Shown here: one piece after another, positions 26,001 through 38,516 of the stretch
How positions within the stretch are numbered: the stretch's first letter is position 1
How the letters are laid out: each line of letters begins with the position of its first letter
Assembly: GCA_013365365.1 (NCBI GenBank)
Contig: JABVXU010000287.1
Location: 1-64,000 of the forward strand
Direction of reading: 5' to 3'
DNA length: 64,000 nt
From: Cruorifilaria tuberocauda
Taxonomy: Eukaryota > Nematoda > Chromadorea > Rhabditida > Onchocercidae
Translations under genes and position numbers: made by a program
Notes under the pieces: generated by a model
What the model saw: only the letters and a program-made list of their open reading frames with translations
Told to the model about the DNA's origin: nothing
Databases searched by the model: none

Positions 26001-29000
26001 GTTTTTCTGAATTTTTTCTCTTTTAAAACGGAATAAATTCAATTGTATCGAATTCATTCCGGTTTTAAAAGCGGATTGTCTGAAGCGGATAATTCCCGTT
26101 CTTCCTGATCATATTTTGTAACTTTTAACTTTTCCTTCTTTTTTTTCCAGAAAAAGAAAATATAAAGTTTCGTTTTAATTATTGCCATGAAAAATCAAAA
26201 CTTGCTTAATTATTTCGATTAATTCAAAACATTTTTGCATAGTTAATTTGTACATATTTTTGAGTAAGCGAAATTTCGTGTTTATTTTTTGTATTCTCTC
26301 ACTCATCTTTTCTCAATATTATAGCTATTATTAGAATTTAAATTATTTCAATTTCCATATTATTCAAGTACAATGTAACGTTTCCGATGATGACACACTT
26401 AGAATCACATCATAATCATCATATCACTCACTAAATTACATGTTTTTCGTCCCTATTGTTTTTCACTCTATTTTGAATTAGTGTTTGATGAATTTTGTTG
26501 ATATATTTTCAGTGATTTGATACTATTCGAATTTGTTGGAGAAATCAGTTTCCAAATAAACCTTTGTAACTGCATTTCAGAATTTTCTGTTGGACAATTT
26601 AATTTAGTGAATTTCAACAATCATCTCCAACAGCGCATAAGTATGCCAAAATAAAATTTTGAAAGAACAAAAAATGATCATGAAAACGAAGTTATTAACT
26701 TAGAAACGAATTTTACACTGTGACTGGGCTTAATATAAAGTTATTTAGTCATTATATGATTTTAACTTTTCTTACTTTTCTCCATTTTCATTTATACCAG
26801 AAACGCTTGCTAAAATCTTTCTTAATTCAAGTTTATTTGCTGGGTTTTTTCTTTTTAAATCTCTAAGGTTATTTGCACCAATTCGCATTCCCAATTTTCA
26901 ATTTCATCCATTTGCACAACGAATGCACAAACATTCGAGACTCTGTCAAGATGGGTTCATTTCGATATTCTGGAATATCCATGAACGCAAAATCCTTAAC
27001 GACTTTTCAACCGCTCTTTCTTGAAACCATTATCACTCTCATAGCCCAATTCGATGCTTTCTTTTTTCCACAATATCTATTCCTAGCCTTTTGCATATTT
27101 CAGTGTATTAGCTTTTTCCGAACAAGAAAAGGAATTAACTGTCCCTCTCAGTGGATGGATGTTCATGCTTCAAGCATCCCTTATGCTGATAGATTTTAAT
27201 TATATTCCATTACAACTTACATTTTTTAGCTTAGGGTTTTTTATAAGCTTTATTTCTGAAAAAGTTTCTGTTTCGAAATTTCAACAAAACTATTTCTTTT
27301 CTGTTGAAAGATTAGAAAAAGTGACATATAATAGAGAAACTGATATAATATCTTAATGTTCCTTCAAGTGGCAGCTGCAGTTTGATCTATTAAATTTGTA
27401 ATGCTTTGAAAGTTCAATGAAAAAAAAATTTCTTTTCGTTTTCTCTCTTATCCTCTCTGTTGTAAATTTCAATTTTCATTTGTAATACTTTGAAAAGGTG
27501 AATGGGTAAATCTTTGCTCTTTTTTCTTTCTCATAATTTCTCCTTTTTTCATAGACGTCATCTTTCATTACCAATATTCTCCAGTTACTTCCTACTTGTT
27601 AAGATATTTGAATTGATATTTTAAACTATATGATAATTAGTTCTTCTCAGATTTCTGGAACTATCCTTCCAATCAACTTATTTTGCTTATAATTTGTAAT
27701 TTAAAAAATTTTTTTATCAATCTACTTGATTGATTGTTTTTGCAGCATAATATATTCTCTCACTGTCCTTACCTTTTCTTTCATCATTCACCTGGTCCTT
27801 TAGTAATCTATTTGCAAATATTTTTGTTGTTGGCAAAAAACGTATAATTAATTACTAAAAAATGACTTAAGGATCTTTTATCATTCTGTATGATAATGCA
27901 TATGACACTGAAGACGTATAGCTCAGTCGTAGAACACGTAACATGGCGCAAAATATAAGTGATTAAGTGGTGAAGTAATCGCAAGAATTTCGCTAATTAA
28001 TCATTATTTACTTGATTTCTCTAGGTGTCTCATATTTTGATACGTTTTTCATTAATTAACATAAAGTAGATAGACGTATTAATGTTGAATTAAATTTTAA
28101 ACATTTATAGCTACATTTATACAAATAATTATTGATATGATCATCACTCAGTTATTGTATTGATGAGCAACCTTGATTTCTTTTCAACTTATTCCTTACA
28201 TTTATGCAAAACATAAAGTTAATTATATTAATAATTCATGAATATTTTAAATTTGAAGCTTTTTGCTTTGATTGCTGCGGAGATCCATCTGTTAACATAA
28301 CCGTGAAAGTAATTGCGAAAGGTACGGAATGATTCTCCAAATAGGTCATAAATCATCAAAATCTAATCGGAGAAATGAAAACAGTGAAATAGCTATTATT
28401 ACAACAGATTAAGTTTACTTTTTTATAAAAGATGGCTAGAAATTTATTGATCAAAGAATGAAATGAGAAAATTTTGTAAATCATTTTAATTTCAAAAAAG
28501 AATTGGAATTGAGAGAAAATAAAAATAATACAGAAGAAAAAGGAGACGGTGCTATATATTGCTTTTTTGTATTAATATTTGAGGAAAAATTATTGTCGAA
28601 AAACAAAAGGGAAGGGAAAAGGTTGAAGTAAACATTTCGGGAAAGCTCGCTTATAAACAATCCAATTAATTTGAATTCGTTTTTTTCACTCATTTATAAT
28701 AGTCTGTTACTAGAAAATTCTTTGAAAATCACTTAAAATCTGATGGAAAAAGTACAAGTTAGTCGTTTTAGTTAATTATGAAATTTAATTAAATTTTCAA
28801 CTTAATTTCCATCTAATATATTTATTAGATAAAATTTTAATAAAAACATTTGAAAATAATACATCCATCAGATATTTCACATAAATTCTGCAAATGCGTT
28901 GAGGCAATTTGAATTGAAAATGAAAATTTTTTTTAAAAAAAAGAATATGGGATGTTTTGGGTGCAATTTGGATTTTGTCTATGAAAATATTCACTGAATT

Positions 29001-32000
29001 TGTCTAAAACGAATAATTATACTTAAAAGTGAAGAAGCTTTCAGGCTGTAATATTATTATTAAATAGCAATTTTCATGTGTATATCAAATTTTTTTCTTA
29101 TTCCTTTTTTACAACGTAAAGACGTTTCTTTAAGTTTCAGGCAGATTTTCAAAAACGATTTTTGTAAGTGACGTGATTTCGTGAATAAAAATTTATTTAA
29201 CATCTTATACTTACTTTTGATCGTATAATTTTTCAACACTTATCAACAACGAGGATTTTATTTTTATAACTGTATCTCAAAAATACTTTCTCTCATTTAA
29301 AAAACAATTAAATAACAAAATTTTTATATTATAGGTATGCCAACGCACATAACTATAACATTTTGTAATTTCTTCCTCAACCAAACTAAAATTGTCTCAT
29401 TGAAGAAAGTTATTAGTTAATAGTTACTGATATCCTTTGTTTGCTATATTAGTAAAACAGATGGAATAATTTTTTGTGATTATGTTTAAAATATTCGATG
29501 GTTTTTGTTGCACATGAGCATGTTTTTACCAGACGATTGAATAGCTACGGGGATATATATCGACATTTATTTTGACTTTAAAACCTTGAAAAAGTTCCTA
29601 ATTAAAACTTTCTTATTTTCATTTTCTTAATTCGATCATATCGGAATGACTTTGCGCATAGAATTAAAACAAATTTTTCAAAGAAATATGGGACAAAACT
29701 ACTTTTTGTCAAGTAACATTTCCTTTAATATAATATTTGGTTCAAAAATATTTTTATCGTTTATCACTTTATCACAAAATCTTCATTTCATAACAAAAAT
29801 ACTGACGAAATATTTTGCAAAAACAAATTCAGCAATCAGAAAATGCGACTCAAATTTCCGAAACCATATTCATGATATTTTTTATAACACTTATGGAGAA
29901 TCTTATGGAATATACTTCGGTTAACACGGCAAGTAATAAATTCACTTAATAGTATCTTTTTTTCCTCTGAAAGAAGTCTTACAATTAAAAAAATTCAAAA
30001 CGAAAAAGCAAAAGAAATGACTAAATATTGCTCCGAAGAAAATGTGACTTGCACTTTACAGCTTCTTTTATGAGAACGCAATTTCATTTGTCATTTAAGA
30101 ATTTTTTCCTCAAATAATAATCTTCTAATCTGACCTCAATTTTGTGTTCATACATTAAACATGGAATTCCTGGAAATCTTTACAGAGAAACGAAAGTTCA
30201 GCACAGAAGCTTGAATGATTTAAATTGAATAAGTGGAAAATTAGCAATTTAATCAGAATTCGCTCTTTCCTTCACTTTTCTCTAATTTATTTCTATTCAG
30301 CGTTACTCACAGATTTTTTATTGAATGCATTTCTAATTTCAGTCTTTTTTTTTCATTCATCTTCCACTGATAGGCAAGGCGAATGATATTTGCTTCCATA
30401 TTAGATTAAAAAACGAAACAAAGAGCTAATCGTAAAGAATTTGCAATTCGACTTTTTTAAAATATTGACTGAAATTATTTTCCATTATGTCACGAATTGA
30501 TAAGTTCAAAAGTCTGCTCTATGATATTGCAAGAGCATTCAGAATAAAGTTAATTAAGGCCAAAAGTAATCCAATTTAGCTGCATTTTTTGTTAGAGAAA
30601 TTAAAGTTGTTAGCAACTTTTAACTATCAATATTTTTGATAGAGAAGTATTTATGCAGAGAAGCAGTAACTTTGACATATCCAGAATAATAGACATTGAA
30701 TCTTGATGGTTTTATTGCTAACTTAAATTCGATCATTTCCCATTTCAAAAGTTCATTCACTACTAATAATTAGACAATTTGTGAAGGCATATATCATTAG
30801 AATGTGAAAAATTATGACAAAATATCTCAAATGCCGATTTAAGATAGTAATACAGAAATGAAATGAATTTGTCAGAGATAGAATTCCATAATCATTACTG
30901 GAGTGGAAAAGCAGTAGAAGCAGAAAGAGTTAATATAAAACCTTGGAGAAAGAAGAAGTCGGATAAGTATGTAGCAGAAGGCCTCAGAAATCACATTACT
31001 CTTTCATCTAATTTCACTATCGAAAAAGAGTCCTTCTAAAAAAGCACAGGAAGAAAGAAGTGTTCACCTTATCCTCATATATGAGGGCGAAAGATGCTAT
31101 GGATCATTGCTATTATCATTTATCACTCCTCACTATCAGCAACGTTGCGAGAACCATTATCGTTCATCAATGCAGATGTCACCCTTCATTTCATCATTAA
31201 CGATAGCACTCATTATCTCTCTGAGTAATAAACAAATAATGGAATTAGTGATGCAGCCAGCTATCTGGCCTCATCGCAACACACATTCCATTTATTGGCT
31301 TCATTTACTCAAAAGTTATTAAAGCTGTTATCATCATTATTATTCATTTTCCGTTTCATTTAAACTATTTATTTATAATGAAAAATATTTTTGATAAAGT
31401 TACCGTTAAGCTGGTTACTTTCTAAATCAATTAAATTTTATTAATCATTGGTTTTGCTGAAAGTTTTGACTTCAGTTTGATCGTATCACTTTGCTTCCCT
31501 GTAAATAAACTATGATGCCATAAATTACTCAAATGATTATAAGAATTTTCGTGAGGTATAATTACAATGCTTCTTTTTTAATTTAGGGAAAAGATTGTTT
31601 TGACTTATTTCATACTCTCTTAGCCTATTGACATAAACTTGATTAACCTGTTTAAGCAGCGAATTAATTAATTGGTTCTTTATTTATTTTAGCATGTCCA
31701 AGCTTAAACCAGTTAACGGATTCATCAATCAAACTTGTGAAGATAGATTATTTATTTATGTATCAGGAAGAAAAAATTATTCAAAAGTTCAATTCTAGGT
31801 TCTCGAGAATTTCTTAAAAGAAGAAAACAGAAGCTAATGCAGGAAATCCAAGGATGTTCTCAATTAAGTTTAATTCTGGCTGGAAAAAGAGTAATTTTTT
31901 ACATGTCACTCATTTTAAATCGAAGAAATTAATCAGCAATGATAATAAGATGTTCTTTTAAACATGAAATGTTTTTTCATGAACTTGACAAAAAAGTTTG

Positions 32001-35000
32001 GGAAAAATACGAATAGAATTTCGATAAGTTTTTGTTTGGAAAAAAGGAACTAAGCAAGAGGAGAAGCTATGCGGTAAAAGAAACATAAAATCATTCAGCC
32101 ATCTGGCAGGTGGTAGGAAATAGCCAAGCAGTTTTGACGTACACTGATAACCAATCTATTGCAATACATTGCATTTCTTCCTGACAGGTAAACGCCACAA
32201 ATTAAGTTAAATTTAAAATTGATCCAATTCCACTTGATATCCACAACGCTGTGATATGCGTTATTTGTTTCATTTCTCCGGTTTTTGGCATAGGAAAGAG
32301 AAATTAATAAATGTATGTGTGAGAGGCACAGAAAAGCTGAGCCGATCATGCGGGTCATATCAAGTTTAATTGATGTCTTCCATTTTCAACTTTTCATCTA
32401 ATCGGAATCGATTCCAGCTTGATCTCTTAATCTGATTTAATTCAAAATGATTTCAACATTTAATCTCTAGAAATTTATATCACATCGCTGAATGAGATTT
32501 AAATTAAAATTTGAAAGATTAATACCAAGTACTGATCACGTGAATTAAACATTACTGAAAAAAATTAGCGATAATTTTTTTCCTACTTCAAGATTCTTTG
32601 TCAATCGAAGCTAAAACAACAAATAATATAATTAAAAAATTGATCTTTTAACTGTTATTTAACTTATCAATTTAATTTTAATTACAAAATTTCCTTTTCC
32701 AATAATAGTTTCTTATTTCAAAATTACTTTTTGGTTTTAAATTTCTGACAAAAGTTTGCTTTCATCGAGAAAATAAGAATATTTCAAGCATAGGAAGACG
32801 AATGTGCAACAGCTGGAGTGCTTTTTCTCTTCTCATTGTTTTTTCGTTCAACAAGAAGAAGAGTAATTTGGAACAAAGGAAAACAAAAGAAATGAATGCT
32901 GTCGAGTACAATGGAAATCACTAAAGAACGGAAAAATACTTTTTCAATAATTTGAACATTTTGGCACGAATTCTACTTTGCATCAAATTGGACTCAATTT
33001 TTATTTAAACTGTAAAATTAGATGTAACCTTTATTAAATCTTGAGTTTTTCTAATTTTCTATCTTGAACTGGGAAATTTCCCTTTTCCCTTCTCCTTTCA
33101 ATACCAAGCGTTTCATATTTCATTAGCGAACTGTTTTAAAGAAAGATATGTTTAGTACTTCCAGGAATTACAACTATAATTTTTCATGTAAAAATCAGTT
33201 GTCTCCAATTACTTTCCTTCTCGCTTTATTATCTTTGATAATTGCATTTTTAAGTTTCATTCATAATGTAAAGAATATTAATCATATTAATTTTGCTGCT
33301 TTTCATATTTCCCATTCTTACAGAAGTAAAGTTACCCCAATTAATACTATGCTAGCATTCATTTCACGTACCAGGTAATGTTTCTTACAACTATAGGCAT
33401 TAAATAAGGAAATGAAAATGAAGTGGAGAAAATCAGAAAAGAAAGAATTAATGATTTAGAATAGGTAATGTCGTTAACCACAAATTGTCGTAATGACTTC
33501 ATAAAATGGTTAAACATAAACCAAATGAGCACATAAAATGGTGTTGAAATATCAAAATGATGTAATTAAGAGGTGAAACCTTTCTAACTAATTATCGCAT
33601 TATTTCCTTGACAGTAAAGGAAAATTTACATCGATTCATTTATCGATGTGTTGATTTTAAATAAATTTCTTATAACTTACCTTAATTAAATTAATATAAA
33701 GGAATAAATTTACAAAAATTAATTTATTTCATATCCAATATTGAATCACTGATTAAGCCAAATTTAAGTCTAACCAGTTAACTATTATTCCTTTCTTTAA
33801 CTGATATTTGTTCCATGCGTCAGTATTTTTCAGACATTTAAGTATTCCCTCGTTTATCACCCCGTTTTGAACATCTCAGCATTGGCATTTAGTATTCTAA
33901 TGTATGGTAGTATACGTTGTTGGGATAGTATCAAATAGATAACAATCAATCATTTCATCAAAATCATTGTAGCGTATATTGTATATCTTTTTTGCCCCAA
34001 TATACGATATGAGTTAGTTGATAGAAACAATTTGTTTGTTAAAGTAAAAGATTGAGCGTTGGAAGAAGGTCGCATGTGATAACTCAACCATTTTTGTTCG
34101 AAAGTTTCCAGTGGAACTTCTCGACTTTCCCAACTGTTTTCGTTATCATTCTTGTTCCTTTCAATTTCTCATCTTTATAGGAAAATGAGAGAAAACGTGA
34201 ACGTTATTAAAGGGAATTCTGCTGCTTAAATCGTTACTTACCTTTCTTATCAGCTCTTTCCAGCAGTGAAGAATGGTGGTTGACAATGAATGAAAAGGCG
34301 AAATCACTTTTATATAAATTAGGTTCATTTCCTGGTACTTTCCCGATATTTCTCATATTTTTTATCCTAGCGATCTTGCACAAAAAAGGAAATTCTCTCC
34401 TCTACCGCTTGATGCAAGAAGTATTATCTGGTGAAGTGGAAGATACATGAAGTTAGCTAGCATTGCGTGCATGCGTGATTCTTCCAAATTCGTTTTCGCA
34501 GACTGTCGTTTCTCTTTGCTTTCTTAGGGTATTTGAAGTGTGATAAGCTGCAGAATTTTATTGCATTATTTTTCTGTTTCCATTGATAAGATGCTCTTGT
34601 GGGCAATGTTTTATTGAATACATTTCATTTCTTCAATTCTTTTAAACTTTTTTCGATAAATTTTCTAAGTGACTTCAATTCTTCTTAGCATAATTAAAGA
34701 ATTATAATGATATGAGAATTGCCGGGAATCGCCTGGAATGTATATTACTGAATCAAAAAGTCAATAAATTAGAGGGAAGTTGGCTTATCGTTAATTGCAT
34801 TCATCTTGTTAAGATAATATTAGAACTACCAAGCATAACTATTACCAACCCTTGACAGTCCTGAAGGGAATCCCGAACGATTGCAACTCCTTGCCCGGAG
34901 CAAGTTGTGGTTGAGTAATGATGATGAATTCTAGGAATCTTTAATCTTACCTATTATAATTCAAGGAAAAAGTAAAGGAATGAATCGATGAACAGCCTAA

Positions 35001-36171
35001 GGCCCTGAAATATCCTTCCCTATTTGGATAAATGAGATATATATGAGATTTGTTGTTTACCGACATGCAATGCATGCATGCAGCGTGTTATCTCTCCATC
35101 GGTTATCTTTCCCTGTTTGTTTAAGCTGAAGTGAATTGACAGAGATGGAAAGTAATGGATGACATGTACGAGAGAACTGGTGAAAGTGAGAGCTGTTTTG
35201 CAAAAAAAGAAGTAAATTAAATTATACAGTGTGTCATTTGCCTCCTTTCTCTCTCTTCTTCCCTAGCTTATTTCATCGATGCTTCATTTTGCTGCTTATT
35301 ACCGTCAGAATTCATCCAAAAACATGATGACGACAATAATAAATCATTGCATTTGCTACTTTCTCTACTTATTTAGCATTCGACTGGTTGTGATTACCCT
35401 CCGGATTCGTTGCCGGATTTCTTTCCGGTCGGACGGACGAACGGATGCATCCTTTTAAAAGCAGGATTTTTGTTCAGAGTGAGCAGAATGGGTTTCTCCG
35501 TCGACTAGGATTCTTCTTCCCTCAGAATCATAGGATGAGTCCTCCCCCAAAAACCGATCTTCTTCCGGCTTCCAGTATGAAAAATCCTGTTGAGCACTTC
35601 AGTTTTAGCTTGAAAAGAACGGATGAAAGTAGCAAGAAAAGATTAAACAGGAATGCGAAACTTTCATTCTCTCTCATCTTTTTAAAAATTCACTTCACCT
35701 CTTATTCAGTTCATCCGGACGAGCGAAAAGTACGTAATTTGTAAGCTCTAATTTCGAGTTTTCGACCTCAATGATTTAACCAAATAATTTCATGATTATT
35801 AATTCTTACCAGGCAATTAGATACGAATCACTTGTAAATAGCTGAAAGAATAAGAGGCTATTATAATGCAACAAACTGCTAGCTAATTCTAACTCAACTG
35901 ATCAAAATTCAATCTTTCCCTCTACATCATCGATTAAATTAACTTTAATTCCTTTTTGCAATTGTGATGATGTCAAAGACTAAAATGATTTTCGTCATTA
36001 AATTATAGCTTCCAGCAAAGTATGACATTGCTTGGATAGCTGTGACTGAGACATTCTTGCAAAGCAACAATTTTAGCTAATATCGAGAAACAAAGCAAAG
36101 ACGAGGTGTCAGCTAGTCCTTTTAACTAATCAGCCTATTATTGCAAATTCGTCAACGGTATCTTTGCTCTC

Positions 36172-36215
36172 GATAAACTGATAATAATTTATTGATAAAC
36201 TGATAATAATTTATG
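36172..36215. repeat. 2 x 22-bp tandem duplication
   Basis: Two adjacent copies of a 22-bp unit beginning GATAAACTGATAATAA, identical at 21 of 22 positions. Confidence 0.9.
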
Positions 36216-37562
36216 CTTAAAGCTTTGTATATGCATCTGTCGCTGACTATCCTTTCATTCTGTTTCGATAAAGTAGATGATCACAAGTTGTTATCAACCT
36301 TATCAATCGTGCATCTCTCATCTCAGCAACTGGACAGCCAATTTAACCTGGACAACATTAAGCCTTATCAAGTATTGTCTGCTTAAGCATTGTCTTAATT
36401 ATCAGTATACACTTTGTTAATACAATTAGGTTAGCATAAAATGAATTTTTCTTATTCTTTGCTCCTCTCATTGCTGCATTAGAAAAAATAGAAAAACAAA
36501 TTGCGTGCAATTTGAAAAATAAAAAAGTCCGAAATGATTAATCTCAAAATTTCTATATTCTTTTTCTTCATAATTCTCCTCGTTTCATGTTTCATAGTAC
36601 GTTGAAATTACTCTCGAGAGATTTAACAAGACTTCTTTTCTTCTCCTTCCATTTCTTTTTTCCGGTTAACGAAGCATATCGAAAAATTTTCATCATTTTG
36701 GTCAAAATTTAGCTCATGATTGCTAATATCAACGATATTTCAACTCGAATTTTAGCATTTTGCTTCTTTGTTTTTTGAGTTTTTGCAAAAAACTATAAGT
36801 TAATAAGTGGAAGTTTGTAATGACACGAAATTATTACTGGAAAAGAGGGAAAAACAGTGTAAATTCAATCATTTTCAATCAGCGATGTTTTAAAAAATAA
36901 CTAAGTACTTATTAATTATGAGCGTTTGAAGTGAATAAACAATTAAATTTTGTTATTGTCAATGATTTTAAAATAAATTAATAGTCGTACGCATTAAACA
37001 ATAGCTTTCTTAAATTTCAAATTTGTCTAAAACCAACAAATAAAACACGTAAAACAGTTTACGAAAGTCTCATTCATTCTTTTAAATTTTTCTTTTTTTT
37101 TCGGTAGTAATGAGATGTTTGAAGTGAATTCCACGTCCCTTCGATTCGCTGATTTCCCGTTTGATTGCTTTTCCGAAGAGAAAGTTAGTGAAGCAGGATG
37201 ATTTATTAATTTACAGAAAGGAAAAAAAAATTCAAACCAAAAATTGAAATCCTTAGAGAAAGAAATATTTAATAGCTCTAAGATAATTTCGGTTATTACG
37301 TCTGTCATCACTTTTAATCAAATATTCAAATATATTATCATTTTAGAGCTGAAAGCAGACATCAATGATGACGTACTAGAATTGCGAAAAGTCTGTAAAA
37401 TATGTGGAAGCTTTTAAAATCGGTGGGATGGAACATAAAAGTATAGAAAGAGCCACTTTTAGTAATTAGAATTAGCGAATAATTCAGTTTTACTAGATTA
37501 AACTACCTAAAGATAAGATTTAATGATAAAAGAGTGTTATCTAAGGTATAACTTTAATTTAC

Positions 37563-37633
37563 AAATCATTATAACTTCGAGAATCCTTATGATCCTTATG
37601 ATTTTGATGTAATTCTCGAAGTTATAATGATTT
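37563..37633. repeat. perfect 22-bp inverted repeat (hairpin)
   Basis: Arms at 37,563-37,584 and 37,612-37,633 are exact reverse complements. The 27-base loop contains a CCTTATGAT direct repeat. Pairing stops abruptly outside the arms. It lies about 0.7 kb upstream of the channel start codon. Confidence 0.95.
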
Positions 37634-38071
37634 ACAAAGAATGTGTTCCGTAAACACTAAATCGATTCAAATTTCTTCTGTTGGAATGAAATTTACTGAA
37701 TTTTTCTCAAAATTTAATAAATATTTCTCAAAAAATTTCACAAAATAAGGTGATGGATGAATCTTTTAGTAATAGAATAATATTCTAAATTTCTTTGTTT
37801 TTGTCTGTGGGAAATGTCTCAATATTTCACTTAACATATCATATTTCACTTTACTCAATCGATAGAATACGCATCTCTTCCAGAATGCTTCAGTCATTTA
37901 ATTTCACCAACGATCTTTTCTAAAATCTGCCAATCCTTCCCATCAATCTTCTATTTCTTCTCCTATCATTAATTAATGAAAACTTTATCATTTAGCGAAG
38001 ATTATACTCTCTTGTATTATTGTTTATTTTAATGCTAACCATATTGGCTACTACCCAACATCGTAGCATGG

Positions 38072-38080
38072 TATATAAAA
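38072..38080 (+). promoter_or_regulatory. TATA-like element upstream of the K+ channel gene
   Basis: TATATAAAA flanked on both sides by the direct repeat AGCATGGTATA, about 250 bases before the channel start codon. The position suits a core promoter with a roughly 180-base outron. AT-rich DNA makes chance TATA strings common; the flanking duplication is what makes this one stand out. Confidence 0.3.
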
Positions 38081-38282
38081 GCATGGTATACTCCTATTTC
38101 CAACTGAAATTCCCACCTATTGTATTAAAAATCGAATATTGCGAGATTCCGTGGCAATTATTGTTTCACTTGAAACTTTTCAATTGAAATTTTATATACA
38201 GTAATAAACTCGCCGTATCGTTTTATGGTCCAAATTAATTTTTATTTTTTTTTGAGTTTCTAAATTCAACGTATCATTTTTA

Positions 38283-38289
38283 TTTTCAG
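38283..38289 (+). promoter_or_regulatory. probable spliced-leader (trans-splice) acceptor
   Basis: TTTTCAG, 40 bases before the channel ATG, with no donor-bearing coding exon recognised upstream. An in-frame TAA lies between this site and the ATG, so the preceding sequence cannot be coding in the same frame. It could alternatively be a cis acceptor for a non-coding first exon. Confidence 0.45.
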
Positions 38290-38329
38290 CGCAGCAAAAT
38301 TTTATTTTGAACTTTCGAAATAATCTGAA

Positions 38330-38516
38330 ATGGAAAAGAATGAAACGCATCACGTCTCTTCATTATCATTAGCTTCATCAAACAACAGGAAGCTGAAACC
38401 GTTCACGCGTCTTTTCATGGATCAAACAGCTCTTCATACTGCTATCACTCCTAAAAATGAATTAGGGCATTTCAATTCACCATCTGTCATATTAAGTGAT
38501 TTTGGTCCTGCTAGCT
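38330..38516 (+). CDS. K+ channel exon 1 (residues 1-62)
   Basis: Start ATG with an in-frame TAA shortly upstream. Ser/His/Asn-rich, no recognised domain. Donor CT|GTAAGT, phase 1. Confidence 0.72.

Larger units (their letters stand above)
23040..38050. other. gene-poor stretch between the two genes
   Basis: I find no exon chain or recognisable domain here on either strand. Contents reported elsewhere: an imperfect 20-bp hairpin at 26,021-26,070, a tRNA-like A-box fragment at 27,912-27,985, a 2x22-bp tandem repeat at 36,172-36,215, a G+C-richer patch at about 35,395-35,600 and a perfect hairpin at 37,563-37,633. The last two lie within 3 kb of the channel gene start and may belong to its upstream region. 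Confidence 0.55.
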
